The translations under genes and the position numbers were made by a program. This document shows positions 9,283 through 18,142 of a stretch of DNA of 64,000 nt, in pieces. The DNA comes from Haemophilus parahaemolyticus. Lineage in GTDB: Bacteria > Pseudomonadota > Gammaproteobacteria > Enterobacterales > Pasteurellaceae. The notes under the pieces were generated by a model. It saw nothing but the letters and a program-made list of their open reading frames with translations, was not told the DNA's origin and searched no databases. Positions within the stretch are counted from its first letter, which is position 1. Each line of letters opens with the position of its first letter. Where the stretch lies: assembly GCF_002015035.1 (NCBI RefSeq), contig NZ_MUXY01000022.1:1-64000 (forward strand). The letters are read 5' to 3'.

Positions 9283-9458
9283 CAATATTAAGGCTATGAC
9301 TATGCTTGCCCCTTGCTAACCATTATGATTTTTATACCCGACACAAGCGGTTAAATTATCTTGCCCCATGTCAAATAAAGTTAAGATAGTTATGCAAGCA
9401 TACACAAAATTTGGTACACTTTCCCCGTTCGTATTTCTAATTTAACAGGAGAATAAAA

Positions 9459-10232
9459 ATGGCACGTCGTCCACTTGTTATGGGTAACTGGAAATTAAAC
9501 GGCAGCAAAGTATTCACAAAAGAATTAGTTGCAGGTTTAAAAGCAGAATTAGCAGATGTTAAAGGTTGTGATGTGGCAATCGCTCCACCTGTAATGTACT
9601 TAGCAGAAGCAGAAGCAGCATTAGCAGGCCAATCAGTAATCTCATTAGGTGCACAAAACGTTGATGTAAACGTACAAGGTGCATTTACAGGTGATATTTC
9701 AACAGAAATGTTAAAAGATTTTGGTGCTAAATACATCATCATCGGTCACTCTGAACGTCGTACTTACCACAAAGAAAGCGATGAATTCATTGCGAAAAAA
9801 TTCGGTGCATTAAAAGCCGCTGGTTTAGTGCCTGTATTATGTATCGGCGAAACTGAAGCTGAAAATGAAGCAGGTCAAACTGAAACAGTATGTGCACGCC
9901 AAATTGATGCAGTAATTGATGCATTAGGCGTAGAAGCCTTTAACGGTGCGGTAATCGCTTACGAGCCAATCTGGGCTATCGGTACAGGTAAATCTGCAAC
10001 GCCAGCACAAGCACAAGCAGTTCACGCATTCATTCGTGGTCATATCGCAGCAAAATCTCAAGCAGTAGCGGATCAAGTGATTATTCAATACGGTGGCTCT
10101 GTAAACGATGCTAACGCAGCAGAATTATTCACTCAGCCAGATATCGACGGTGCATTAGTGGGCGGTGCATCATTAAAAGCACCAGCATTTGCGGTGATTG
10201 TAAAAGCTGCAGAAGAAGCAAAAAATAGTTAA
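9459..10232 (+). CDS. tpiA: Triosephosphate isomerase
   Basis: The 257-residue TIM barrel interconverts dihydroxyacetone phosphate and glyceraldehyde-3-phosphate in glycolysis. Catalytic residues are visible: N10 and K12 in MGNWKLNG, H97 in IIGHSERR, E169 in [11 protein letters not shown], and the phosphate loop GGSVND near the C-terminus. Codon use is strongly biased, as expected for a highly expressed gene. The ribosome site ACAGGAG is strong, and a TACACT -10 hexamer lies about 45 bases upstream. It is monocistronic with its own terminator. Confidence 0.98.
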   Translation: MARRPLVMGNWKLNGSKVFTKELVAGLKAELADVKGCDVAIAPPVMYLAEAEAALAGQSVISLGAQNVDVNVQGAFTGDISTEMLKDFGAKYIIIGHSERRTYHKESDEFIAKKFGALKAAGLVPVLCIGETEAENEAGQTETVCARQIDAVIDALGVEAFNGAVIAYEPIWAIGTGKSATPAQAQAVHAFIRGHIAAKSQAVADQVIIQYGGSVNDANAAELFTQPDIDGALVGGASLKAPAFAVIVKAAEEAKNS

Positions 10233-10247
10233 TTTTTAGACACGCGA

Positions 10248-10278
10248 AAAAGGGTTAAGTGGAATGCTTAACCCTTTT
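10248..10278 (+). terminator. Terminator after tpiA
   Basis: A perfect 12-bp stem (10248-10259 with 10267-10278) with a T-rich tail follows the tpiA stop. Confidence 0.85.
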
Positions 10279-10396
10279 ATTCTTTTTTCACTAAATTTTC
10301 ACAAAAATCTACCGCTTGCCTCTACATTCCTCATCTTTTTTATCTTACAATGCAAAACATCTCAAATTTTCACTCACAAAAATAAAGGACACAACA

Positions 10397-11434
10397 ATGG
10401 CTTTAAAAGATTTAGACTGGGCAAATTTAGGTTTTTCATATATTAAAACAGATTACCGTTTCATCGCTCACTGGAAAGAGGGCAAATGGGACGAAGGAAA
10501 ACTCACTACAGATAGCACATTACATATTCACGAAGGTTCAACCGCTCTTCACTACGGGCAACAATGTTTTGAAGGCTTAAAGGCTTACCGCTGCAAAGAT
10601 GGTTCAATCAACTTATTCCGTCCGCAGGCGAATGCAGAGCGTATGCAACGTACCGCAGACCGTCTTTTAATGCCACGCGTACCAACAGAATTATTCGTAC
10701 GTGCGTGTAAAGAAGTGGTTAAAGCTAACCAAGATTGGTTGGGCCCTTACGGCTCTGGTGCAACCTTATACTTACGTCCATTCTTAATTGGTGTGGGCGA
10801 AAACATCGGCGTGAAAGCAGCACCAGAGTTTATTTTCTCTGTTTTCTGCTGCCCAGTGGGTGCTTACTTCAAAGGCGGTTTGGCTCCATCAAACTTCATC
10901 ACGACTGATTACGACCGTGCTGCACCAATGGGCACTGGCGGCGTGAAAGTGGGCGGAAACTACGCAGCAAGCTTACTTCCACACGAATTAGCCGCAGAAC
11001 AAGGTACGCCAGAACGTAAATTTGCGGATGCAATCTATTTAGATCCAAAAACTCACACCAAAATTGAAGAAGTCGGTGCTGCAAACTTCTTTGGGATCAC
11101 AAAAGATAATAAATTTATCACGCCAAAATCAGAATCTATTTTACCAAGTATTACCAAATACTCTCTTTTACATATCGCAAAAGAGCGTTTAGGAATGGAA
11201 ACAATCGAGGGCGATGTGTATATCGACCAACTCGACCAATTCGCTGAAGCTGGTGCGTGTGGTACTGCAGCAGTAATTACCCCTGTAGGCGGTATTCAAC
11301 ACAACGGCAACTTCCACGTTTTCTATTCAGAAACTGAAGTAGGCCCTGTTACCCGTCGTCTTTACGATGAACTAACAGGCATCCAATTCGGTGATGTCGA
11401 AGCACCTGAAGGCTGGATTGTGAAAGTAGAATAA
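10397..11434 (+). CDS. ilvE: Branched-chain amino acid aminotransferase
   Basis: The 345-residue fold-type IV PLP enzyme performs the last step of leucine, isoleucine and valine synthesis. It is of the longer, eukaryote-like BCAT subclass, with [15 protein letters not shown] and the PLP lysine K184 in [11 protein letters not shown]. The ATG at 10397 is chosen for its ribosome site (AAAGGAC) and family start [14 protein letters not shown] frame extension to 10316 would cover A/T-rich leader only. It is followed by an inverted uptake-sequence hairpin. Confidence 0.95.
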   Translation: MALKDLDWANLGFSYIKTDYRFIAHWKEGKWDEGKLTTDSTLHIHEGSTALHYGQQCFEGLKAYRCKDGSINLFRPQANAERMQRTADRLLMPRVPTELFVRACKEVVKANQDWLGPYGSGATLYLRPFLIGVGENIGVKAAPEFIFSVFCCPVGAYFKGGLAPSNFITTDYDRAAPMGTGGVKVGGNYAASLLPHELAAEQGTPERKFADAIYLDPKTHTKIEEVGAANFFGITKDNKFITPKSESILPSITKYSLLHIAKERLGMETIEGDVYIDQLDQFAEAGACGTAAVITPVGGIQHNGNFHVFYSETEVGPVTRRLYDELTGIQFGDVEAPEGWIVKVE

Positions 11435-11447
11435 CCCTACAATTGTC

Positions 11448-11489
11448 AAGCGGTCGAATTTGTAAAAGATTTTGCAAACTCGACCGCTT
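11448..11489. terminator. Bidirectional terminator made of two inverted uptake sequences
   Basis: Arms 11448-11465 and 11472-11489 contain AAGCGGTCG and its inverse and pair over 18 bases with two mismatches. It sits between the convergent ilvE and Slam genes. Confidence 0.75.
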
Positions 11490-11503
11490 CTGTTTTTCTG
11501 GAG

Positions 11504-12757
11504 TTAAAAATCCTTTTCCACCAACATCTGCACATATTTTTCTGAATAAGAAAACATTGAAGGAATGTTACTTTCTTGTTTTTTCCAACGGAATTGCACT
11601 TTCGGCGTAAAACCTAAATACTGCCAATCTTGTTTCCATAAAGTTAAATTCAGAGAATAGATTTTATCACGACGAATTTTATTTAATGGCAAAATTCCAC
11701 CAAGAGAAGCAAAATCTTTATATTGTTTTAACGCAATTGAACCATTGACTTGAGTAGCAATCACATAGCCCCAATTTTGCCTCCAACCTATTCTCAAGGC
11801 TTTCATATCATTACTATATTGTTTTATACGTGTGGTTTCTCGAATAAAATCCGTACCTAAATAGTAATAACCTTTTTCGGTGGGTTGCCAAATAAACGTG
11901 GTGGAAGCCAGTTTAATGTTACCATTGCGATCAGGTTGAGTGAAATAACGAGGCTGACTGAACTCAAAAGCGGTCGAAATTTGCCAATGTTTTGCAAAAC
12001 TCAGCCCATATTCCGCCCTTGCCCCATTTGCCCAGTTATACCGATAACCGCCCAACCATTGTCGCTCATAAAACGGTTTTAATACCAATTTATATTTAGC
12101 ATTTTGATATTGATAGCCTAAATAAGTGCGGTTAGTGATTTCATCATAATTATGATTATCCCAATAATTTTTGCCATATAGATTATTCGTAAAATACAGA
12201 TAATGCGAACCTGCTATGTTCCAATTTTTCTGAGCATCAAAATAATAAGCAAAGCCGTGTGCCGATTGTGGCAACATATCATCATTTTTCACAAAACCCG
12301 TGTTTTCGATATGTCGCTCATTAGATGTATTATTCACATTCTTAGTTTGTAAATAATTCCCACCTAAAGAAAATTGCCAACGTTCTCGGTTTTCAATTGC
12401 TTGCAAATAATTTTGAATAATCGACCGCTCTTCATGATTTAAATTTTCTTCCATTTGCAATAACTGAAAAGCCTTTTTGGCATTATTATTTTGATAATCT
12501 AAGAATAATAATCTTACTTGTCTTATTTTGGCGTAATTAACCAATCTTGGATTGTTTTCTGGAAAAATTTGATAAATCGGTAATAAACGATCTACTAAAT
12601 CCATTCGATCAATACTTAGCATATCTGAAAGTAATTTTTCGGTTGTTTTAGGATCTTTTTCTAAATCGGAAATAGAATAGGTGTTTTCTTGTTTTTCGTT
12701 AGCAAAAATATTGCAACAAATACTTGAGACTAAAATAAAAAGAAGTGTGTTTTTCAT
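11504..12757 (-). CDS. Slam-family outer-membrane translocator of surface lipoproteins (DUF560)
   Basis: The 417-residue protein has a signal peptide of about 19 residues. A helical N-terminal region follows (20-130, with repeats such as LLPIYQIFPENNPRLVNYAKIRQ that suggest TPR-like helices). The rest is a long C-terminal half rich in alternating aromatic strands (GYQYQNAKYKLVLKPFYERQ, YYYLGTDFIRETTRIKQYS) ending in aromatic VEKDF, as expected of an outer-membrane barrel. Two-domain layout, the FEFSQPRYFTQPDRNG segment and the neighbouring lipoprotein gene match the Slam (surface lipoprotein assembly modulator) family described in Neisseria and Pasteurellaceae. It lies 45 bases after the lipoprotein, with a hairpin between that may lower its expression. 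Confidence 0.8.
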   Translation of the reverse strand: MKNTLLFILVSSICCNIFANEKQENTYSISDLEKDPKTTEKLLSDMLSIDRMDLVDRLLPIYQIFPENNPRLVNYAKIRQVRLLFLDYQNNNAKKAFQLLQMEENLNHEERSIIQNYLQAIENRERWQFSLGGNYLQTKNVNNTSNERHIENTGFVKNDDMLPQSAHGFAYYFDAQKNWNIAGSHYLYFTNNLYGKNYWDNHNYDEITNRTYLGYQYQNAKYKLVLKPFYERQWLGGYRYNWANGARAEYGLSFAKHWQISTAFEFSQPRYFTQPDRNGNIKLASTTFIWQPTEKGYYYLGTDFIRETTRIKQYSNDMKALRIGWRQNWGYVIATQVNGSIALKQYKDFASLGGILPLNKIRRDKIYSLNLTLWKQDWQYLGFTPKVQFRWKKQESNIPSMFSYSEKYVQMLVEKDF

Positions 12758-12771
12758 GATATTAAAGAAAT

Positions 12772-12793
12772 AAGGCTCTATTGCTAGAGCCTT
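12772..12793 (-). terminator. Intercistronic hairpin between the lipoprotein and Slam genes
   Basis: A perfect 9-bp stem (12772-12780 with 12785-12793, tetraloop) is followed, on the transcribed strand, by TTATTTCTTT. It would act as a partial terminator, giving more lipoprotein mRNA than Slam mRNA. Confidence 0.7.
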
Positions 12794-12802
12794 TTAAATA
12801 AA

Positions 12803-13678
12803 TTATTGTTTATATAAAGTTTGAGAGCCGATTATTTCTATATTTTTATCAGATGAAGATACATCATATTTGAAGTATATATCATCTCCATCATATCGAT
12901 TAGTTTCACCTCCATATGAACCTGATAAGTTTTCTGTTTTTAACGTTTCTGTCAGGATTTTACCCGTTGCCTCACTATTAAATGCTACGCGATTATCATT
13001 TTTATAGAGAGCAGCCTCTTTAAATTCAAGTTCAGCTTGAGCTTTTTTCACATCATCTGATGAATAAAAATTAAAGACTGCAGAACCGTTGATTTTTTTA
13101 TTATCAAAATCAGCATTTAAGATAACATAACTTTTTCCATCGACTTTTGAAGAAATATTGTTACCATTAATTTTTGCACTAGCATCTATATTCTGAGAAA
13201 GATAGGTTGCTTTGCCTTTTAAATTAGAGCCATAACCAGATATTGAAGACTCTTCAAATTTTGGTACTGCAGGCAATTTATCCCAAACCACTTCTTTTGG
13301 CGTATTTTCAGTTGTAGGAGTTACAACAGGAACTGTAATTGTTTCTGAAGGTTTAGCAGGTTCAACTGTAGGTGTTGTTGCTGTTTCCGAAGGTTTAGCG
13401 GGTTCAACGTTTGGAGTCGTTGCTGTTTCCACTGGTTTAGCGGGTTCAACGTTTGGAGTCGTTGCTGTTTCCGTAGGTTTAGCAGGTTCAACTTTTGGGG
13501 TTGTTGGTTGTTCTCTTTGAACTTCAGAAACTTTTTCGCCATTAAATACACCATTTGATGTATTCGTTGATGAATTAGTGGCTCCATTATTACCGCTATT
13601 ACCACCACCTGAACCACAAGCAGTTAATCCCACCATTACGGCTGTTGCTAATAATGATCTAGTAAATGTCATTGTCAT
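12803..13678 (-). CDS. Candidate Slam-dependent surface lipoprotein with repeat linker and TbpB-like barrel domain
   Basis: The ATG at 13678 has ribosome site GAGGACG and gives a 291-residue protein with lipobox LTAC (C21) followed by GSGGG, the type of tether seen in surface lipoproteins such as TbpB and fHbp. A frame extension to 13774 is rejected because it has no ribosome site and would bury the signal peptide. Residues 59-114 are four copies of a 14-residue Pro/Glu/Thr unit (TTPxVEPAKPxETA). Residues 160-291 are strand-rich, with GKATYLS, LNADFDNKKINGSAVFNF and LSGSYGGE resembling the small barrel domain of TbpB-type lipoproteins. Adjacent Slam supports surface export. The ligand is unknown. 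Confidence 0.75.
   Translation of the reverse strand: MTMTFTRSLLATAVMVGLTACGSGGGNSGNNGATNSSTNTSNGVFNGEKVSEVQREQPTTPKVEPAKPTETATTPNVEPAKPVETATTPNVEPAKPSETATTPTVEPAKPSETITVPVVTPTTENTPKEVVWDKLPAVPKFEESSISGYGSNLKGKATYLSQNIDASAKINGNNISSKVDGKSYVILNADFDNKKINGSAVFNFYSSDDVKKAQAELEFKEAALYKNDNRVAFNSEATGKILTETLKTENLSGSYGGETNRYDGDDIYFKYDVSSSDKNIEIIGSQTLYKQ
13337..13504 (-). repeat. Four 42-bp in-frame tandem repeats in the surface lipoprotein gene
   Basis: Four successive 42-base units encode TTPxVEPAKPxETA. Units two and three are nearly identical. Copy number changes would keep the frame and lengthen or shorten the proline-rich stalk. Confidence 0.85.
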
Positions 13679-13751
13679 AAAAACGTCCTCAAGATTGGAT
13701 AAATTTCGCGTAAATGTTATACTCAACCCCAATTTTTCACCACAAACGAAC

Positions 13752-13775
13752 AGTGTCAAAAACTTATCTGTCACT
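13752..13775. promoter_or_regulatory. Inverted repeat in the lipoprotein/XRE divergent region
   Basis: AGTGTCA and TGTCACT face each other with a 10-base gap and one mismatch. It sits 28 bases upstream of the XRE regulator start, where an autoregulatory operator could lie. Assignment is inference. Confidence 0.3.
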
Positions 13776-13803
13776 ACCTAAAACCGCACTTTAAGGAAAT
13801 AAA

Positions 13804-14196
13804 ATGGAAGTCCATGATAAAATTCGCGTAATGAGAGAAATCAATCAATGGTCGCAAGAAGAAATGGCGGAAAAACTTTCGATGTCGCCGAATGGATATG
13901 CCAAAATTGAGCGTGGACAAAGTAGTATTAATTTAGATAAATTACAGCAAATTGCGAATGTGTTTAATATTGATATGGGCGAATTGATTACTTGTAAGGA
14001 TAGAACAATATTCTTTTCTCTAGGTGGTGATAATTCAAATAACGTGACAAATGGGCATTTTGGCACAAATGAAGCCTTAACAGTGGAAAATGAAAAATTA
14101 AATAGTTTACTGGCAATGAAAGATACGTTATTAGCTCAAAAAGATGCGGAAATTGTGGCATTAAAAGAGATTATTGAGTTGTTAAAAGCAAAATAG
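13804..14196 (+). CDS. XRE-family HTH regulator with C-terminal coiled coil
   Basis: The 130-residue protein has a Cro/CI-type helix-turn-helix at residues 5-60 (recognition region QEEMAEKLSMSPNGYAKIERG). A short linker follows, then a C-terminal heptad-like helix (about 90-130: VENEKLNSLLAMKDTLLAQKDAEI) that should dimerise it. It is divergent from the surface lipoprotein and eight bases ahead of the RidA-family gene. The ribosome site AAGGAAA overlaps a Haemophilus-type uptake core. It may regulate itself or the lipoprotein/Slam pair, but no direct evidence exists. Confidence 0.8.
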   Translation: MEVHDKIRVMREINQWSQEEMAEKLSMSPNGYAKIERGQSSINLDKLQQIANVFNIDMGELITCKDRTIFFSLGGDNSNNVTNGHFGTNEALTVENEKLNSLLAMKDTLLAQKDAEIVALKEIIELLKAK

Positions 14197-14203
14197 GAAA
14201 AAT

Positions 14204-14551
14204 ATGATTAAACGAATTGATGTTAGCCATCGTTTTTCAGAAGTGGCGATTTACAATGGTGTCGCATATTTAGCAGGGCAAGTGCCAACCGACGCAAGCA
14301 AAAATGCCTACGAGCAAACTAAACAAGTATTGGGCGAGATTGATAAATTTCTTGCGAAAGCGGGTACAGATAAAAGCCAAATTTTAATGGCAACCGTTTA
14401 TCTGGCAAATATGGGCGATTATGCGGAAATGAATCGTGCGTGGGATGAATGGGTTGCTGAGAATAATGCCCCACCTCGTGCAGCAATTGAAGCAAGACTT
14501 GCCGATCCAAATTGGAAAGTAGAGATTGTGGTAACAGCTGCTGTTGCTTAG
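14204..14551 (+). CDS. RidA/YjgF-family enamine/imine deaminase (YoaB-like)
   Basis: The 115-residue protein has the RidA fold order: IYNGVAYLAGQVP, a helical YEQTKQVLGEIDKFLAKAG, TVYLANMGDYAEMNRAWDEW, and PPRAAIEARLADPNWKVEI, where R98 aligns with the arginine that binds substrate carboxylate in active RidA. Such proteins remove reactive 2-aminoacrylate or related imines in the cytoplasm. The sequence looks closer to the short YoaB-like subgroup than to RidA itself, so the physiological substrate is open. It is probably co-transcribed with the XRE gene. Confidence 0.8.
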   Translation: MIKRIDVSHRFSEVAIYNGVAYLAGQVPTDASKNAYEQTKQVLGEIDKFLAKAGTDKSQILMATVYLANMGDYAEMNRAWDEWVAENNAPPRAAIEARLADPNWKVEIVVTAAVA

Positions 14552-14566
14552 CCTTTCCAATAAATC

Positions 14567-14598
14567 AAAGCCATTTAACATGAAAGTTAAATGGCTTT
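14567..14598. terminator. Bidirectional terminator between the RidA-family gene and secB
   Basis: A perfect 13-bp stem (14567-14579 with 14586-14598) lies between two convergent genes. Confidence 0.85.
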
Positions 14599-14605
14599 TA
14601 CAATA

Positions 14606-15103
14606 CTAATTTGTAGTAGTTTCTTCAGACTCAGCTTCTAAACGTTCAAGGTAGTCCGCAAACAATGCATTAAAGTTTACTGGAGAAAGATTTAATGCTG
14701 GGAATGTACCTCGGTTTACTAGGCTTGCGATTAATTCACGAGCGTAAGGGTAGAGGATTTCTGGGCATTGTGCAGATAAGCAATGTGCTAATTGTAATCC
14801 TTCTAAGCCTTTGATGGTAAATACACCCGCTTGTTTTACTTCACAAATGAATGCGGTGTCGCCACTGCCTTCTAATGTAGTTGAAACATTAATATGTAAT
14901 ACTACCTCGTAAAGATTTTCGCCTAATTCACGCGTTTCAGTATCCAGTTCAAAACCTAATTTTGGTGCCCACTCTTGGTTAAAGATATTTGGTAGGTTAG
15001 GTGCTTCAAAAGAAACATCTTTTACATAGATACGTTGAATTTGGAATTCAAACTGTTGTGCTTCTTGTTCTGTTGCTTCAGCAACTTTGTTTTCTTCAGC
15101 CAT
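14606..15103 (-). CDS. secB: Protein-export chaperone SecB
   Basis: The 165-residue acidic protein matches Sec[20 protein letters not shown] at the N-terminus, [12 protein letters not shown] in the core sheet, and the [36 protein letters not shown] region near the C-terminus that helps bind SecA. SecB tetramers keep pre-secretory proteins unfolded and hand them to SecA. It lies 9 bases after the rhodanese-fold gene on the same strand, the same neighbour as yibN-secB in enteric bacteria. Confidence 0.97.
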   Translation of the reverse strand: MAEENKVAEATEQEAQQFEFQIQRIYVKDVSFEAPNLPNIFNQEWAPKLGFELDTETRELGENLYEVVLHINVSTTLEGSGDTAFICEVKQAGVFTIKGLEGLQLAHCLSAQCPEILYPYARELIASLVNRGTFPALNLSPVNFNALFADYLERLEAESEETTTN

Positions 15104-15112
15104 AATATTTCC

Positions 15113-15556
15113 TTATTTTTTTACTGTTGGCAGATTTGCTGCTTTCCAGCCCATCATACCTTCTTTCAGTGCATAAACTTTCTCGAAACCGTGCTTAACA
15201 AGCTGTTCTGCGATTTTAGTTGCACCAAAACCGTTACCATCTATCACGATTACTGGACGAACTTTAAATTTATCGATTGCAGTGGTTTTTCCCTCTTTGA
15301 TGTCGCTTGGGTGAATTAAGTGGCTTTCTACAATGTGCCCTTTACGGAATTCATCGTCAGTACGCACATCTAAGAATACGCCTTCTTCGTTATTCACTAG
15401 CTGCACTGCTTGAGCATTTTCAATCACTTTGAATTTGCTGGTTGCCCCTTTAAATAAGGTATAAAGGGTAATCACAAATACTGCCACCCACGCTGCAATC
15501 AGCAAAGGATGATTTCCGATAAATTGTTGAAGTTGTTGAGTAAACGTTAAGTCCAT
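15113..15556 (-). CDS. Membrane-anchored rhodanese-fold protein lacking the catalytic cysteine (YibN-like)
   Basis: The start at 15556 (ribosome site AGAGAGGA) gives 147 residues with one membrane segment near residues 19-36 and a cytoplasmic rhodanese domain: VFLDVRTDDEFRKGHI and the C-terminal GFEKVYALKEGMMGWKAANLP. The active-site loop, which in active rhodaneses begins with Cys, here reads D-G-N-G-F-G-A, so sulfurtransferase activity is unlikely. Position before secB matches yibN. A role at the membrane in protein export is possible but inferred from context only. Confidence 0.82.
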   Translation of the reverse strand: MDLTFTQQLQQFIGNHPLLIAAWVAVFVITLYTLFKGATSKFKVIENAQAVQLVNNEEGVFLDVRTDDEFRKGHIVESHLIHPSDIKEGKTTAIDKFKVRPVIVIDGNGFGATKIAEQLVKHGFEKVYALKEGMMGWKAANLPTVKK

Positions 15557-15643
15557 AAATCCTCTCTTTGGTTGCAAATAATGCAAATCAAGCGATCAGA
15601 TTTTGCAAAAGTTTTGCGAAAACAAACCGCTTGTACATGAAAA

Positions 15644-15661
15644 CCGCTCACAACTGAGCGG
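15644..15661 (-). terminator. Hairpin after tig
   Basis: A CCGCTCA/TGAGCGG stem (15644-15650 with 15655-15661), extended by A/T pairs, lies 10 bases past the tig stop, followed by a T-rich segment on the transcribed strand. Confidence 0.65.
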
Positions 15662-15670
15662 CTTTAAAGA

Positions 15671-16972
15671 TTAGGCTTGAACTTGTGATTGCATTAACTC
15701 GTCAAATGACATCACTTTTTCAGTCACTTTCGCTTTCGCTAATACTGTATCAACCGCTTGTTCTTCTAATACTACGTTACGGATATTTTCAGTTAATTGA
15801 CGGTTTTTAGCATAGTATTCTACTACTTCAGCTGGTTGCTCGTAAGCTGATGCGATATCTGCGATCATCGCTTCAACGCGTGCTTCATCCACTTTTAATT
15901 CGTTAGCACCAATTACCGTTGAAAGCAATAAACCTACTTGAACACGGCGTTTTGCTTCTGTTTCAAATAATTCAGCTGGTAATTGTGCTGCCATTTCTGG
16001 TTTACCACCAAAACGTTGAACCGCTTGTTGACGTAATACATCCACTTCTTCCGCTACTGCAGCCGCTGGCACTTCGATATCGTTTTGAGCAATTAAGCCG
16101 TTGATTACTTGGTTTTTCACACGTGCAGTGACTGCGTTGTTTAATTCACGTTGCATATTTTTCTTGATTTCTGCACGTAAATCGTCTACTGATTTTGCGT
16201 TACCGAATTTTTTCACGAACTCTTCAGTTAATTCAGGTAATACGATGTTTTCTACTTTTTTCAAGGTAATCGCAAATTTCGCTGCTTTACCTTTTAAGTT
16301 TTCAGCATGGTATTCTGCCGGGAAAGTCACATCAATATCGAATTGCTCGCCCGCTTTGTGACCTACGATACCTTCTTCAAAACCAGGAATCATACGACCT
16401 TGGCTCATTGCAAGTACGAAGTCAGTTGCTTTACCACCTTCGAATTCTTCGCCATCTACAGAGCCTACGAAATCGATTGTTACGCGATCTTCTGCTTTCG
16501 CAGCTTCTTGGCTTTCTGCCCAAGTTGCTTGTTGTTTGCGTAAAACATCAACCATTTTGTCTAAATCTGCTTCTGAGATTTCAACCACTGGTTTTTCAAC
16601 TTCGATGTTTTCTAAACCTTTTAATTCTACTTCTGGGAACACTTCAAAAGTAACAGAGAAAGAGAACTCTTGACCTGGTTGGTAGTTGTTTGGTGTGAAA
16701 GTTGGACGACCTGCAAGGTTGATTTTTTCTGCGATAACGGCATCAAAGAATGCACGTTGCATTTCATCAGATAACACATCTTGACGAGCTGCCACACCAA
16801 AACGTTGTTCAATGATTGAGTGAGGAACTTTACCTTTACGGAAACCATCTACACGAGCGTTTTTCGCATAGCCTTTTAACTGTTCTTTGTAAGCTGCTTC
16901 GATTTTATCTGCAGCTACGGTAATTGTTACACGGCGTTGTAAGCCTTCTAAAGTTTCGATAGAAATTGACAT
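15671..16972 (-). CDS. tig: Trigger factor, ribosome-bound chaperone and prolyl isomerase
   Basis: The 433-residue protein is full length. The N-terminal ribosome-binding domain carries GFRKGKVP (residues about 43-50, the docking signature). The FKBP-like isomerase domain spans about 150-245 ([22 protein letters not shown]) and the long helical C-terminal arm follows. It binds nascent chains at the exit tunnel. The gene is alone on its transcript, upstream of the rhodanese-fold gene and secB, so export and folding factors cluster here. Confidence 0.97.
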   Translation of the reverse strand: MSISIETLEGLQRRVTITVAADKIEAAYKEQLKGYAKNARVDGFRKGKVPHSIIEQRFGVAARQDVLSDEMQRAFFDAVIAEKINLAGRPTFTPNNYQPGQEFSFSVTFEVFPEVELKGLENIEVEKPVVEISEADLDKMVDVLRKQQATWAESQEAAKAEDRVTIDFVGSVDGEEFEGGKATDFVLAMSQGRMIPGFEEGIVGHKAGEQFDIDVTFPAEYHAENLKGKAAKFAITLKKVENIVLPELTEEFVKKFGNAKSVDDLRAEIKKNMQRELNNAVTARVKNQVINGLIAQNDIEVPAAAVAEEVDVLRQQAVQRFGGKPEMAAQLPAELFETEAKRRVQVGLLLSTVIGANELKVDEARVEAMIADIASAYEQPAEVVEYYAKNRQLTENIRNVVLEEQAVDTVLAKAKVTEKVMSFDELMQSQVQA

Positions 16973-17086
16973 TCTTAAACCTCAATGGTGAGTATATAAA
17001 AGATAGATAAATAGACAGGTATTGTAACGTTCAAAGCCATATCTTGCAAGCACTAACAATGCAAGGGGATTTAATACATAAAATAA

Positions 17087-17120
17087 AAAAACGGAGAGGA
17101 ATAAAATTTTCTCCGTTTTT
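17087..17120. terminator. Terminator between the LysM gene and tig
   Basis: A perfect 11-bp stem (17087-17097 with 17110-17120) has A and T runs on both sides. It lies directly after the LysM gene. Confidence 0.85.
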
Positions 17121-17135
17121 CTATATTAAATGAAA

Positions 17136-17579
17136 TTATAAACCTTTTGGAATACGGATTTTTTGACCTGGGAAGATCTTATCTGCATCTTTAATCACTT
17201 CACGGTTTGCTTCAAAAATAGCCGTATATTTTGCTCCGTTGCCATAAGCTTTTTCTGCAATTTTCCATAAGCTATCGCCTTTTTGGATCACATAAAATTC
17301 GTCATCCATACCAATTTTTTCACCGCTTGCAAGCTGAACATTATCAATATTGACAGAAATAATCCCTGCTACATTACCCGCCATTAACACCGCTTTCTCA
17401 ATCGCTGCGGCTGTCGTTGCTGCACCAGATACAGTTGCCACACCATTTTCAACTGTCACTTGCACGTTTTCAATACCAGGATTGTCTTCTGCTAAATGTT
17501 CAGTAACTGCTTTTGATGCGTCTTCTTCTTTATTAAATAATTTACGACCAATGTCGCCAACAAAATCAAATAACCCCAT
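17136..17579 (-). CDS. BON-LysM protein, Kbp/YgaU-like
   Basis: The 147-residue protein has a BON domain (about residues 20-85, with VENGVATVSGAATTAAAIEKAV) and a C-terminal LysM domain (about 95-145, YVIQKGDSLWKIAEKAYGNG and FPGQKIRIPKGL). The order and length match E. coli Kbp (YgaU), a cytoplasmic potassium-binding protein induced by osmotic stress. There is no signal peptide, which supports Kbp rather than a cell-wall LysM protein. A ribosome site AAGGAG precedes the start. Confidence 0.82.
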   Translation of the reverse strand: MGLFDFVGDIGRKLFNKEEDASKAVTEHLAEDNPGIENVQVTVENGVATVSGAATTAAAIEKAVLMAGNVAGIISVNIDNVQLASGEKIGMDDEFYVIQKGDSLWKIAEKAYGNGAKYTAIFEANREVIKDADKIFPGQKIRIPKGL

Positions 17580-17689
17580 AATAACTCCTTAAAATAAATA
17601 AAAGTGATGCGATCTTACCACTATTTTTATCGAAATAGTGTAAGTGTTGTGTTAGAGTATTGTAAATTTATTTAGTTCAAGGACACACT

Positions 17690-18142
17690 ATGAAATTAGC
17701 AGAAGCCTTAATTGAACGTGCCGATTCACAACGCCGTGTAGAGCAACTAAAACAACGCTTAAACCAAAATGCCCAATATCAAGAGGGCGAAGAACCTGCA
17801 GAATCACCAGAAGCATTGTTAGCAGAATATCGCCAAGTGGCAACAAAACTTGAGCAGCTTATCGTTAAAATCAATTTAGCCAACAACCGTATTCAACTTG
17901 AAAGCGGACAATTGATGGTTGAAGCATTGGCAAAACGTGATCGTTTGAAAGCCGAACATAACACGCTAATTAATCTTGCGGATGCTGCTACTCAAACCTT
18001 TGACCGCTACAGTCGTAGCGAAATCAAAACCCTTGCGGCAATTGACGTGAAAAATATCCGCAAGCAAATTGATGAAATCGCGAAACAACACCGCCAGTTA
18101 GATACTCAAATTCAACAGGCGAATTGGTTGAGTGAGATTTAG
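17690..18142 (+). CDS. DIP1984-family protein of unknown function
   Basis: The 150-residue, highly helical protein begins MKLAEALIERADSQRRVEQLKQRL and has long charged heptad-like helices throughout, with VKINLANNRIQLESG and LTEALxKRDxLK-like blocks. This is the signature of the small DIP1984 family (sometimes labelled septicolysin-like in databases). It has no signal peptide. No experimentally established role is known to me. It is monocistronic, and the following 200 bases hold no gene. Confidence 0.7.
   Translation: MKLAEALIERADSQRRVEQLKQRLNQNAQYQEGEEPAESPEALLAEYRQVATKLEQLIVKINLANNRIQLESGQLMVEALAKRDRLKAEHNTLINLADAATQTFDRYSRSEIKTLAAIDVKNIRKQIDEIAKQHRQLDTQIQQANWLSEI

Noticed and set aside
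13321..13617. Second minus-strand reading frame across the lipoprotein repeats
   Set aside because: It is an out-of-frame shadow of the 42-bp repeats with Gln/Leu-rich low-complexity sequence and no ribosome site.
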